This document shows, piece by piece, positions 26,736 through 35,866 of a DNA stretch of 64,000 nucleotides. The stretch comes from Sporosarcina jeotgali. Lineage in GTDB: Bacteria > Bacillota > Bacilli > Bacillales_A > Planococcaceae. Under the pieces are notes generated by a model. It saw only the letters and a program-made list of their open reading frames with translations, was not told the origin of the DNA and ran no database searches. The number at the start of each line of letters is the position of its first letter. Position 1 is the stretch's first letter. The position numbers and the translations under genes are program-made. The stretch covers positions 3,017,001 to 3,081,000 of the forward strand of contig NZ_CP116341.1 in the NCBI RefSeq assembly GCF_033304595.1, written 5' to 3'.

Positions 26736-27674
26736 TTACATACCCCCCTGATGCACAGCTACCGAATGTGTGGGAGTAAGCGGTTTCAAGTCGAACATCC
26801 GACCGTCTTTATCGAAGTAGCTATCGTATTCCGTTCGATAAGCAACATTGATTTGTTCGCGCAATTCCATTTTCTCGAAACGTTTTACGGGGTCCATCTC
26901 GGGAATTGCTGCGATCAATCGCTTTGTATATAGATGCTGAGGATTCGTGTAGACATCTTCTGCAGTGCCTTCTTCGACAAAACGACCTTTATACATGATT
27001 CCGATTCTGTCGCAGATATGTTTAATAACACCAAGATCGTGGGATATGAATAAGTAAGTCAATCCGAAGTCTTTTTGAATTTCTCGCATGAAGTTCAATA
27101 CTTGAGCCTGTACTGAAACATCCAGAGCAGATACAGGTTCATCCGCAATGATCAGTTTAGGATTAAGCATCAACGCCCGAGCAATCCCGATTCTCTGTCG
27201 TTGTCCCCCAGAGAACTGGTGAGGGTACTTGTAAATAGATTCTGGACTCAATCCGACACGCTCGATCATATTTTGAACACGTGTCAGCTCTTCTTTAGGA
27301 GACAGGCGCTCAAAGTTCCGCAAGGGTTCTGCAATAATATTTAAGACGTTCTTTCGACCATTTAATGAAGAGTAGGGGTCTTGGAAAATCATTTGAATAT
27401 CACGAATATGTTTTTTACGATCATATCCGTTCATAGTCGCAAGGTTTTCTCCATTAAATAGTACTTCCCCGCCAGTTGCTTTGTTGAGTCCGATAATCGC
27501 GCGGCCTGTTGTTGTCTTTCCACACCCGGATTCACCAACTAGACCGTATGTTTCACCAGGCTCCAGTTCAAAGCTGACCCCATCCACCGCACGCACTTGA
27601 TCGACCACTCGACGGAAGAAACCACCTCTAATTGGAAAGTGTACCTGTAAGTCTTTTACATTAAGTAGTGACAT
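26736..27674 (-). CDS. oppF: Oligopeptide ABC ATPase, OppF type
   Basis: About 312 residues with Walker A GESGCGKTT, signature FSGGQRQRI, Walker B LIIADEPVSALD and H-loop ISHD, plus the OppF C-terminal region. The ATG at 27674 lies 9 bases after GGAGG and overlaps the end of oppD by 14 bases. A much earlier in-frame ATG at 27815 would add 47 unrelated residues read through oppD. Confidence 0.92.
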   Translation of the reverse strand: MSLLNVKDLQVHFPIRGGFFRRVVDQVRAVDGVSFELEPGETYGLVGESGCGKTTTGRAIIGLNKATGGEVLFNGENLATMNGYDRKKHIRDIQMIFQDPYSSLNGRKNVLNIIAEPLRNFERLSPKEELTRVQNMIERVGLSPESIYKYPHQFSGGQRQRIGIARALMLNPKLIIADEPVSALDVSVQAQVLNFMREIQKDFGLTYLFISHDLGVIKHICDRIGIMYKGRFVEEGTAEDVYTNPQHLYTKRLIAAIPEMDPVKRFEKMELREQINVAYRTEYDSYFDKDGRMFDLKPLTPTHSVAVHQGGM

Positions 27675-28680
27675 AGTTTTCATCCTCCACTCGTTCTTCG
27701 GGGAAGTGGAATTCCTTGTGACATGTACAGCGTACAAAGTGACCTGGTTCCACTTCATGGAGCGTCGGATTGTCTTCATGCGCATCCTCAGAAATCCACG
27801 GGATCCTAGGAGCAAATCGGCATCCTCCGCGATCTAGTTTTTGAATCGATGGCACAATACCTTCAATAACATGCAGTTCTTCTTTGTCTGTCATATTCGA
27901 AGGGATTGAGCTCAGCAGCGAGCGTGTATATGGATGCAAAGGATTCGCAAATAGTGTATTTACATCTGCAATCTCTACAAATTCACCTGCATACATAACT
28001 GCAACCCGGTCTGCCATCTCAGCAACTACACCCAAATCGTGCGTGATGAGGATAATTCCTGAATCCGTAATACGCTGAAGCTCTTTCATCAAATCCATAA
28101 TCTGAGCTTGGATCGTCACGTCCAATGCTGTTGTTGGTTCATCCGCAATGAGCATTACTGGATTGCAGGCAAGTGCAATGGCAATGACGATACGCTGTCT
28201 CATACCCCCTGATAATTCATGGGGATATTGTTTGTAAACGCGTGGTCCATTTTTAATACCGACCTGTTCAAGTAACTCTAAAACTCGCTTTTTCTTTGCA
28301 GACTTGGATAGTTTCATATGGTAATCCATCGGCTCTTCAATTTGGCGGCCAACTGTTGCAAGCGGGTTCAGAGCTGTCATTGGATCTTGAAAGATCATGC
28401 CCAGGTCTTTTCCGCGGATTTTGTTCAACTTTTCCACCGGCAGACTTAGCAGATTCTGCCCTTTCAAGTTCACTTGACCTTCCAGTTTTGTCGTCTTCGC
28501 ATTATGAAGACCTATGATGGATAGTGCGAGTGCACTTTTTCCACATCCTGATTCACCGACAATCGCCACGACTTCATTTTTATGAACAGTAAGTGAAACA
28601 CCGTCCACAGCTGCGTAATAGTTTCCCTTGATGTTGAATGATGTTCGCAGGTTCTCAATTTCCAAAACTGTCTCAGCCAA
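27661..28680 (-). CDS. oppD: Oligopeptide ABC ATPase, OppD type
   Basis: A 339-residue ATPase with Walker [10 protein letters not shown], signature LSGGMRQRI, Walker [12 protein letters not shown] and H-loop ITHD. The C-terminal oligopeptide domain has cysteines (CRFAPR, CTCHKEF) that in the family can hold an Fe-S cluster. TTG start after AAGGAGG. First gene of the operon; promoter at 28756-28784. Confidence 0.92.
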   Translation of the reverse strand: MAETVLEIENLRTSFNIKGNYYAAVDGVSLTVHKNEVVAIVGESGCGKSALALSIIGLHNAKTTKLEGQVNLKGQNLLSLPVEKLNKIRGKDLGMIFQDPMTALNPLATVGRQIEEPMDYHMKLSKSAKKKRVLELLEQVGIKNGPRVYKQYPHELSGGMRQRIVIAIALACNPVMLIADEPTTALDVTIQAQIMDLMKELQRITDSGIILITHDLGVVAEMADRVAVMYAGEFVEIADVNTLFANPLHPYTRSLLSSIPSNMTDKEELHVIEGIVPSIQKLDRGGCRFAPRIPWISEDAHEDNPTLHEVEPGHFVRCTCHKEFHFPEERVEDENYVTT

Positions 28681-28755
28681 CGTAGTTCCTCCTTGCCTTT
28701 GGTGATATGTACAAAAAAAGGTTGATGTAATTTTCAGACTTTATAAGCTTTTTCA

Positions 28756-28784
28756 ACTATACTACACAACTTTTAAGTTGGCAA
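28756..28784 (-). promoter_or_regulatory. Promoter of the opp operon
   Basis: On the minus strand TTGCCA (28784-28779), 17 bases, TATAGT (28761-28756). An 11-bp word GCAATACTATT (28781-28791) overlaps the -35 and recurs before dppA. Confidence 0.6.
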
Positions 28785-28857
28785 TACTATTTTTGCAGAA
28801 TACCAAATACATAGACTATTTCAACTGTGACAAAACAATGACAAACTCTGTAACAAA

Positions 28858-28894
28858 GCGGATTCGGAACATTTAATTTCCGAATGCTTTTTTT
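28858..28894 (+). terminator. Plus-strand terminator-like hairpin without an obvious gene
   Basis: ATTCGGAA (28862-28869) pairs with TTCCGAAT (28878-28885), then GC and seven Ts on the plus strand. No plus-strand gene precedes it; the flanking genes are both on the minus strand. The remaining part of this 422-bp gap (28895-29102) is AT-rich and shows nothing clear. Confidence 0.55.
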
Positions 28895-29102
28895 AATTTT
28901 TTTAAACTCGAATAGAAATCCCTTCGCATCGCTAGTTATAAATCATGCGCACTTCGTTTTCATGATCCCACGCTACTGGAAATTGCCCCATTACTTTAGA
29001 AGCATATTCTCGGAAATCCTATTCCATCCAATTCATTTGCTCTCTATTTTACGACATTTCGCGACACGAAAATCCACTCTACTATAATAACTGGTGCAGT
29101 TT

Positions 29103-29708
29103 TTAGTCGGAAAGAGTTTCAATACAGAGCGTCACGCCTTTTACAAGATCATCTAACGGCCACCCTGGTATTTTGCCATGCTGAACAGCCAGCTCAAACG
29201 AAGCAGGGATGTGTAAAAACCCTGATGGCATATCCGGTCGATGCTGTGAAGCCCAATGAAGCCCCGCATACATGACGTTATTACACAAATAGGTTCCCGC
29301 TGAATTGGAGATTGCTGCAGGCAGTCCCGCATCTGATAATCGGTTCACCATCTCCCGAATAGGAAGCGTAGAAAAATAAGCAGGCGGTCCTCCTTCTTCA
29401 ATCGTTTCATCAATCGGCTGGTGACCTTCATTATCGGGTTCGCCATCTTTCACATTGAGTGCAACTCTTTCCGGAGTCACTTTATAACGTCCTCCTGCTA
29501 GACCTAATGACACCACTGCATCCGGTTTTTCTTCATTAATATAAGTGAGCAGTTCTTCTCCGGATGCATTAAAATTCACCCATAGAACCTTTCCGCACAC
29601 CTTATAATCTCCGATGACTGTTCCATCTAATCTTTCAACAACTTGCATCGTCGGATTCACTGGAAACGCAAGAAACGGTTCAAATCCTGTAAGCAGTAAT
29701 TTCTTCAA
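29103..29708 (-). CDS. pcp: Pyroglutamyl peptidase I (pyrrolidone-carboxylate peptidase)
   Basis: Cysteine peptidase (C15) that removes N-terminal pyroglutamate from peptides, 201 residues. The catalytic triad is visible: Glu in PERVALN near residue 79, Cys in NSAGTYLCNN near 143 and His in GFLHIPASFE near 167. TTG start with AAAGGAG 9 bases upstream. It ends the dpp-type operon. Its product can be opened by the PxpABC enzyme encoded at 42677-45164. Confidence 0.95.
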   Translation of the reverse strand: MKKLLLTGFEPFLAFPVNPTMQVVERLDGTVIGDYKVCGKVLWVNFNASGEELLTYINEEKPDAVVSLGLAGGRYKVTPERVALNVKDGEPDNEGHQPIDETIEEGGPPAYFSTLPIREMVNRLSDAGLPAAISNSAGTYLCNNVMYAGLHWASQHRPDMPSGFLHIPASFELAVQHGKIPGWPLDDLVKGVTLCIETLSD

Positions 29709-29721
29709 TTTTAAAACTCCT

Positions 29722-30738
29722 TTATACGTGTACCTGTTCTGCCTGGCTGCTAACTTCTTTCATTATCGAGTCATCGTGCAAGTGACACGCGACAAAGTGA
29801 CCCTCATCTTTTTCAAGCCATGCGGGTTTCTGTGCAGCACATACGTCCATTGCATACGGACATCTCGTTCTGAACACACAACCTGAAGGAGGGTCAATCG
29901 GACTTGGCAGTTCCCCCTCTAATAGAATGCGTTCTCTCGATTCCTCAATATCGGGATCTGGAATCGGGATTGCAGAGAGCAACGCTTCTGTGTAAGGATG
30001 CAAAGGTTTTCCATAGAGCTGATCACTTGTCGTTAACTCTACTAAATGACCTAAATACATAACGCCAATCCGGTCCGATAGGTATTTCACCATCGATAGA
30101 TCATGTGCAATGAATAGATAGGTCAGTCCTTTCTCGCGCTGCAGCCGCTGAAACAACATAACGACCTGTGCCTGCACGGACACATCCAGTGCAGAAATAG
30201 GTTCATCTGCAATAATGAACTCCGGGTCAAGTGCCAGCGCACGAGCAATTCCAATTCGCTGTCTCTGTCCGCCAGAAAACTCGTGAGGATATCGGTTTGC
30301 ATGGTCACGATTTAACCCCACATCTTCCAAAAGCTCATTTACGCGTTCCCGCAATTCCTTTTTGGACTTGTACATTTTATGAATTTCCATCGGTTCAGCA
30401 ATGATTTCATAAACGGTAGAACGCGGATTGAGAGATGCATAAGGATCTTGGAAGACCATTTGCATTTTCTTAAGAAAATGCTGGCGCTCTTTATCATTCA
30501 TATCGTGAACGTTTTGCCCTTCATAAACGACCTCGCCATCTGTCTTATTATAAAGCCCTAAGATGGTACGACCTGCCGTAGACTTACCGCAACCCGATTC
30601 TCCTACGAGACCAAACGTCTCCCCTTTATAGATATCAAAGCTGAGTCCATCCACCGCTTTCAGCGTCTTCCCCTTGCCAACGTCAAAGTGCCGTTTCAAA
30701 TCCTTTACAGATAACAATACTGATTGGGAATTAGTCAT
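29722..30738 (-). CDS. Dipeptide/oligopeptide ABC ATPase (DppF/YkfD type)
   Basis: A 338-residue OppF-like ATPase: Walker [10 protein letters not shown], signature FSGGQRQRI, Walker B FIIADEPISALD, and the C-terminal CVFRTRCPYAMDVC cysteine motif. It is placed after the epimerase, as ykfD is in the Bacillus dpp-ykf cluster, and so completes the DppBCD transporter. GAGGAGG precedes the start. Confidence 0.9.
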   Translation of the reverse strand: MTNSQSVLLSVKDLKRHFDVGKGKTLKAVDGLSFDIYKGETFGLVGESGCGKSTAGRTILGLYNKTDGEVVYEGQNVHDMNDKERQHFLKKMQMVFQDPYASLNPRSTVYEIIAEPMEIHKMYKSKKELRERVNELLEDVGLNRDHANRYPHEFSGGQRQRIGIARALALDPEFIIADEPISALDVSVQAQVVMLFQRLQREKGLTYLFIAHDLSMVKYLSDRIGVMYLGHLVELTTSDQLYGKPLHPYTEALLSAIPIPDPDIEESRERILLEGELPSPIDPPSGCVFRTRCPYAMDVCAAQKPAWLEKDEGHFVACHLHDDSIMKEVSSQAEQVHV

Positions 30739-30740
30739 CG

Positions 30741-31859
30741 TTATTCCTCCTCGTTTCCAGACGTTCTATGATGAGTAAGCCTTGATGGGTCTATCTGTAC
30801 ACCGAGTCCAGCCCCCTCAGGAAGCCCAACGGTTTGACCGGAATACGTAACGCCGCCTATTACAGGATCGCCGCTTAACATGAGCGGTGCATCAAAATCA
30901 CAGCGCGTAATATTCGGCTGGCTCGCTGCAAAGTGTGCGGCAGCCGTAATCCCAAGCTTTGTTTCAATCATACTGCCTGTCATACATTGCACTCCGTAAC
31001 TCTCCGCAAGTGCATTTATTTTAAGGGCCTCATGGATTCCGCCTGATTTCATTAACTTGATGTTGATCAAATCTGCTGCGCCGCATTGTAAGACTCTTAA
31101 CGCATCGCGCGGTGAAAAAACACTTTCGTCTGCCATAATAGGCGTTAATGTATTCTGAGTTACATACAGCAATCCATCGACATCTTCGGCATGGACAGGC
31201 TGCTCGACGAGTTCAATCGCGAGTCCGGCATCTTCCATTGCCCCAATTGTCCGGATTGCTTCTTTAGGATGCCATCCTTGGTTCGCATCCAGGCGGATTT
31301 TCACTGTATTGCCGACCCGCTTTCGAATTGCTTTGACACGCTCTATATCAAGCTCGGAGGAACCAATACCTACCTTTACTTTCAGCGTAGTAAATCCATC
31401 TTCTGCGTATTGGAATGCATCGTCCGCCATTTCCATCGGATCATTCACGCTCACGGTAAAGTTTGAATCGAGCTTGCATTTGTTTCCGCCTAGGAATTGA
31501 TAAAGCGGCAGTTCTGCAAGTTGACCAAGTAAGTCATGGATTGCCATGTCAACTGCAGCTTTCGCGCTGGTATTTCGCACAATTGTTTTATGTAGAACAG
31601 CGAAAAGTCCGGTTCGGTTCCGAATATCCATCCCAATCAGTTTAGGCGCCATTATTTCCTCAATCACATAGGCTATACTTGCCATGGAATCACCTGTGAT
31701 CACATGAGTTGGCGGCGCTTCCCCCCACCCAATTCTGCCATCGTCTGCCGTAATCTTTACATAAGTTGAATAGGCAGTATGGACAGTGCGCAACGCTGTT
31801 TTAAATGGTTTCCGTAACGGAACAGCGACAGTTGCCAGCTCAATCGATTGAATCTTCAT
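30741..31859 (-). CDS. ykfB: L-Ala-D/L-Glu (dipeptide) epimerase
   Basis: Enolase-superfamily enzyme of about 372 residues that turns murein-derived L-Ala-D-Glu into L-Ala-L-Glu. Catalytic lysines are in TLKVKVG near 163 and IKLMKSGG near 268; metal ligands are in IRLDANQGW, ELVEQPV and MADESVFS. A short C-terminal DFDAPLML contributes to dipeptide recognition. The ATG at 31859 lies 9 bases after AAAGGAG. Context with DppA and the transporter supports murein-peptide use. Confidence 0.92.
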   Translation of the reverse strand: MKIQSIELATVAVPLRKPFKTALRTVHTAYSTYVKITADDGRIGWGEAPPTHVITGDSMASIAYVIEEIMAPKLIGMDIRNRTGLFAVLHKTIVRNTSAKAAVDMAIHDLLGQLAELPLYQFLGGNKCKLDSNFTVSVNDPMEMADDAFQYAEDGFTTLKVKVGIGSSELDIERVKAIRKRVGNTVKIRLDANQGWHPKEAIRTIGAMEDAGLAIELVEQPVHAEDVDGLLYVTQNTLTPIMADESVFSPRDALRVLQCGAADLINIKLMKSGGIHEALKINALAESYGVQCMTGSMIETKLGITAAAHFAASQPNITRCDFDAPLMLSGDPVIGGVTYSGQTVGLPEGAGLGVQIDPSRLTHHRTSGNEEE

Positions 31860-31890
31860 AGACACCTTCTCCTTTCTCGCCTAAAACGAA

Positions 31891-31926
31891 CAAAACTGTG
31901 TGCGTCGAACACTCGGCGCACACAGT
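31891..31926 (-). terminator. Terminator after the dpp binding-protein gene
   Basis: On the minus strand ACTGTGTGCG pairs with CGCACACAGT, followed by TTTTG. Placed inside the operon after the binding-protein gene, it probably attenuates expression of the downstream epimerase, ATPase and pcp. Confidence 0.75.
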
Positions 31927-31935
31927 CTCCCCTGC

Positions 31936-33579
31936 TTATTCTTTGTCAGCGTATTTCAGGTCGAGATAGCCGACTGGGTGACGTAGAATCCCTGTAACAC
32001 CAGGCTTTTCTAATGTTGATTGATTGTAGTAGTAAAGTGGAATGACCGGCATTTCGTCCATAAGCATCTTGTCTGCATCTTGTAACAAACTCCAACGAGT
32101 GTTTTCATCTGTTTCGTTTTTAATCTTTTCGATTAGCTGATCATATTCAGGATTTGACCAAGTTGTACGGTTCATCGATGAATCTGTAATGAAACTTTCC
32201 AGCGCATTGACAGGGTCTGCGTAGTCATGCAAGAACGAAGAACGTGAGAACTGATACTTAAATTCTTTCTGATCTGCAAGGAATACTCCGGCTTCTACGT
32301 TTTGCAACTCGATATCGACACCAAGATTTTCTTTAAACATCGATTGCAACGCAACTGCAATTTTTTGATGAGAATCACTTGTTGAATACGTTAACGTTAC
32401 TTTTGGAAGTTCTGTATAGCCTTCTTCTTTCATACCTTCTTCTAGCAATTTCTTAGCTTCTTCAGGATTAAATGAAACTAAGTCTCCTGCAGACTCACGG
32501 AACTCTTTGCCATCCGGACCAATGAATCCGTAAGTAACAAAACCATGTGCAGGCTTTTCTCCGTTTTTCGTAACAAATTCTACTATATCCTCTTGATTAA
32601 CCGCTTCACCAAACGCTCTGCGGATTTTTTTGTTTGTAAAGGGTTCCATAGATGTGTTGAATCGGAAGAAGTAAAGTCCAGCCTGGTCTTCCATTTTAAC
32701 TTCTGGATTGTCTTTCAAATCTTCTGCAATTTCAGATGGTACATCCGTGCTGTCTAGCTCATCAGACTGATACATTTGGTAAGCCGTTGTTGACTCACTC
32801 ACCATTTCCCAGTTCACTTTGTCGAGCTTCACTTTGTCTGCATCCCAATAGTTTTCGTTCTTTTCAAAGACGAACTTTACGTCATGATCCCATGAAGCCA
32901 GTTTAAACGGTCCATTGGAAACGAAAGAGTCGGCTTCTGTAAACCATTTCGGGTTGTCTGTCGCAACTTTTTCATTGATTGGGAAGAAGCTTGGGTTGGT
33001 AATGATATTCAAGAACGCTTCGTTTGGAGCAGTCAGTTTTACGACAAATGTTTTCTCATCAGGTGCTTCGATTCCAATGTCTTCAACAGTGCCTTCACCG
33101 TTGTTGTAGTCCTCTGCGCCTTCAATAAAGTATGCAAGGAATGCCGCAGGAGATGCTGTTTCCGGGTCAAGCATATGCTGCCATGCAAATAAGAAGTCGT
33201 TTGCTGTGAGCGGATCTCCGTTTGACCACTTTGCGCCGTCGCGGATTGTGAATGTGTACGTCAATCCGTCTTCAGATACATCAATTTTTTCCGCAGAAGC
33301 TTCTTCTGCCAAATGATCTTCTGACAAACGAGTGAGTCCTTCCATTAAGTTGTTAAGCGCACTCCAAGAAACTGCGTTAAAGCCGACGGACGGGTCAAAC
33401 GACGTTGGTTCTTCACCGTTGTTCAAGTAGAGAACTTTTTCTGCTGCAGGCTTGTTATCCTTGCTGTCTTTACCCCCTGTTTCGGCTTCCGGCTTCTTGC
33501 CTGCGTCTTCGTTTGCCGTACAAGCTGCGAGTACTGCGATTAGTGCAGTAAATAAGACAAATTTGATCCACTTCTTCAA
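31936..33579 (-). CDS. Peptide ABC transporter substrate-binding lipoprotein (DppE/OppA type)
   Basis: About 547 residues. Signal peptide with lipobox LAAC, then a charged linker and the SBP_bac_5 fold (TFTIRDGAKWSNGDPL). In Bacillus the equivalent DppE binds murein tripeptides and dipeptides. The TTG at 33579 follows GGGGG by 7 bases; the frame reaches further up to 33627, but without a ribosome site or signal peptide logic. Confidence 0.9.
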   Translation of the reverse strand: MKKWIKFVLFTALIAVLAACTANEDAGKKPEAETGGKDSKDNKPAAEKVLYLNNGEEPTSFDPSVGFNAVSWSALNNLMEGLTRLSEDHLAEEASAEKIDVSEDGLTYTFTIRDGAKWSNGDPLTANDFLFAWQHMLDPETASPAAFLAYFIEGAEDYNNGEGTVEDIGIEAPDEKTFVVKLTAPNEAFLNIITNPSFFPINEKVATDNPKWFTEADSFVSNGPFKLASWDHDVKFVFEKNENYWDADKVKLDKVNWEMVSESTTAYQMYQSDELDSTDVPSEIAEDLKDNPEVKMEDQAGLYFFRFNTSMEPFTNKKIRRAFGEAVNQEDIVEFVTKNGEKPAHGFVTYGFIGPDGKEFRESAGDLVSFNPEEAKKLLEEGMKEEGYTELPKVTLTYSTSDSHQKIAVALQSMFKENLGVDIELQNVEAGVFLADQKEFKYQFSRSSFLHDYADPVNALESFITDSSMNRTTWSNPEYDQLIEKIKNETDENTRWSLLQDADKMLMDEMPVIPLYYYNQSTLEKPGVTGILRHPVGYLDLKYADKE

Positions 33580-33640
33580 TGTGATTCCCCCTTTTATATG
33601 ATGAAACCATTGATACCATATACACACTCTAGAGATGAAC

Positions 33641-33771
33641 AGTGTTGACTTCCGCTACAGGTGGACGCTTTCCGAGGGGCTTGATTTCAGCCGCTTCCCT
33701 CGCTTCGCTCAGTCCAGGGTCTTCAATCTGCGCCGATCCCTCCGGAGTCGCCACCTTTCGCTTCACTCAAC
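33641..33771. repeat. GC-rich palindromic intergenic repeat
   Basis: About 130 bp with imperfectly complementary ends: GTTGA...CCGCTACAGGTGG at the left and CCACCTTTCGCTTCACTCAAC at the right fold onto each other, with CCGAGG near CCTCCGG inside. Its composition differs from the flanks. It resembles the dispersed hairpin elements common in Bacillaceae and Planococcaceae intergenic regions. It lies inside the dpp-type operon, between dppD and the binding protein gene. Confidence 0.7.
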
Positions 33772-33812
33772 GAATATCACTGTAACTGCGGATATTTAAT
33801 AAAGACTGGCGA

Positions 33813-34928
33813 TCAAGACAATACCGCTTGTGCTCGCGGGTCTTGGAGCCAGCAGTCTACGGTATGCTGGCTGGTGAGCTGGGTAGTTGCTGGGTAAACG
33901 CGGTCACACACTTCCATAGCAAAAGGACATCTCGCTGCAAATGGACATCCTTCTGGCGGGGCGAATAAGTCTGGCGGTGTACCTTCAATCGGTTTTAACT
34001 CTTCTTCTTGCAGATCGAGCCGCGGCACTGAGTTTAGAAGGCCTTGCGTATATGGGTGCTGCGGGTTGTAGAAAATCTCCCGCTTATTCCCGATTTCAAT
34101 GATTTTCCCTGCATACATGACGGCAATGCGATCTGCAATTTTCGCGACAACGCCAAGATCGTGAGTGATGAGAATAATCCCTACGCCGGTTTTACGTTGG
34201 ATTTCATCAAACAATTCCAGAATTTGTGCTTGGATTGTGACATCCAATGCAGTTGTCGGTTCGTCCGCGATAAGTAATTCAGGTTCACAGATCAGAGCAA
34301 TTGCAATAACAATTCGCTGCCGCATTCCGCCTGAAAATTGGTGAGGGTATTGTTTAAGACGCTCTTCCGGATTGGAAATCCCGACTAGGCTGAGCATTTC
34401 CACTGCTTTTCTCTTTGCTTCAGTACGTGACACCTTATGATGCGTTCGTAATCCTTCTATTAGCTGCTCTCCAATTTTCAATGTTGGATTCAGGGCAGTC
34501 ATCGGATCCTGGAAGATCATCGAGATATCTACGCCTTGAATGTCACGCAGCGCTCTTTTGTTCAGTTTGGTTAAGTCCCGATTTTTGAATAGGACCTTCC
34601 CATTCCGAATTCTCCCTGGCGGTTGCGGGATAAGACCCATTATCGTGTTTGCTGTCACACTTTTTCCGCAGCCTGATTCTCCAACGACTGCAAGGGTTTC
34701 CCCTTTGTATAAATCGAACGAAACACCGCGGATTGCCTGTACTTCCCCTCCAAATGTTTTGAAGGAAACTTCCAAGTCACGAACAGAGAGCATTATTTCT
34801 TGTGAGATTGTTTTCTTCTGTTTTCTTTTCTCTTCTGTGGCAACGCCTGAACCAGAGTGATGCGCCCTTTCTAGAGTGGCATCTCCAAAGCTTGACGCAT
34901 GTGCCAACTGTTGTCCTGTCACATCCAT
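33813..34928 (-). CDS. dppD: Dipeptide ABC ATPase, DppD type, with N-terminal extension
   Basis: A 371-residue ATPase: Walker [10 protein letters not shown], signature FSGGMRQRI, Walker [14 protein letters not shown]-terminal [14 protein letters not shown]. The usual domain begins at [11 protein letters not shown] (residue 46). The first 45 residues are polar, basic toward the end and unlike the family. The long start is favoured because its ATG overlaps the dppC stop (TAATG) after GAGGGGG, while the internal ATG has no ribosome site. Confidence 0.88.
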   Translation of the reverse strand: MDVTGQQLAHASSFGDATLERAHHSGSGVATEEKRKQKKTISQEIMLSVRDLEVSFKTFGGEVQAIRGVSFDLYKGETLAVVGESGCGKSVTANTIMGLIPQPPGRIRNGKVLFKNRDLTKLNKRALRDIQGVDISMIFQDPMTALNPTLKIGEQLIEGLRTHHKVSRTEAKRKAVEMLSLVGISNPEERLKQYPHQFSGGMRQRIVIAIALICEPELLIADEPTTALDVTIQAQILELFDEIQRKTGVGIILITHDLGVVAKIADRIAVMYAGKIIEIGNKREIFYNPQHPYTQGLLNSVPRLDLQEEELKPIEGTPPDLFAPPEGCPFAARCPFAMEVCDRVYPATTQLTSQHTVDCWLQDPRAQAVLS

Positions 34929-35866
34929 TACCCCCTCAATTTCGGATCGAGCGCATCCTGCATCCCATCTCCTAGTACGTTAAATGCAAACATCGTAATC
35001 GAGATGAAGAAGGCTGGGAAGAATAATCGCCACCAGTCACCAGATAGAATTACCGGGAGAGCGTCATTCGCCATTACCCCCCAACTTGCATATGGCGCCT
35101 GAATACCAAGGCCGAGAAAGCTCAGAAAAGCTTCTGCAAAGATCGCGCTAGGTACAGTAAGTGTCATTTGAACAATGATTGGACCCATTGTGTTCGGAAG
35201 CAGGTTTTTACGTATAATCCGAGGTGTTCGTGCACCAAATGACTTTGATGCGGTTACGAACTCAAAGTTTTTAATTTGCAGTACCTGGCCGCGAACAATT
35301 CGGGCCATTCCTACCCATCCCGTAATCGTCAGTGCAACAATGATGGTTGTCAGGCTTGGACCCATTACAACCATTAACAAAATAACAACGAGTAAATGCG
35401 GGAGTCCATAAAGAATTTCAATGATCCGCATCATGAATGAATCCGTACGGCCGCCTTTATAGCCGCTGACGCCTCCATAAACGATTCCAATGAAAAAGTC
35501 GATAAGCGCCGCCATTACACCTACAAACAATGAAATTCGGGCGCCATACCAAGTTCTTGTAAAGACATCCCTGCCCATTTCATCCGTTCCAAACCAATGT
35601 GCTGCACTGGGTGCCATGTTTTGGTTTCGTAAATCTGTTGCTGTTACTTCGTAAGGTGAGAATACAGGACCGAATATTGCAAGAAGTGTGAGGAGAACTA
35701 AAAATACTAATCCGCCCATTGCAAGCTTATTTTTCCTTAATCGTCTCCAAGCATCTTTCCAATAAGAAAGGGATGGACGCACCACGGCCTCTGCCTTTTC
35801 ATGATCTTCTCCTTTTTTCCGAAACCACTCATCGGGTATGGAGACTCTCGGGTCTTTGGCTACCAT
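34928..35866 (-). CDS. dppC: Dipeptide ABC permease, DppC type
   Basis: A 312-residue permease with a cytosolic N-terminus of about 45 residues, then six membrane segments. It has the DppC/OppC signature WFGTDEMGRDVFTRT, and its EAA-type coupling loop is near TASKSFGARTPRIIRKNL. TAATG overlaps on both sides bind it tightly to dppB and dppD. Confidence 0.92.
   Translation of the reverse strand: MVAKDPRVSIPDEWFRKKGEDHEKAEAVVRPSLSYWKDAWRRLRKNKLAMGGLVFLVLLTLLAIFGPVFSPYEVTATDLRNQNMAPSAAHWFGTDEMGRDVFTRTWYGARISLFVGVMAALIDFFIGIVYGGVSGYKGGRTDSFMMRIIEILYGLPHLLVVILLMVVMGPSLTTIIVALTITGWVGMARIVRGQVLQIKNFEFVTASKSFGARTPRIIRKNLLPNTMGPIIVQMTLTVPSAIFAEAFLSFLGLGIQAPYASWGVMANDALPVILSGDWWRLFFPAFFISITMFAFNVLGDGMQDALDPKLRG

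Noticed and set aside
28884-29087. 67-codon frame in the opp-pcp gap
   Set aside because: Starts inside the T run of a hairpin in AT-rich DNA, with no ribosome site and low-information composition.
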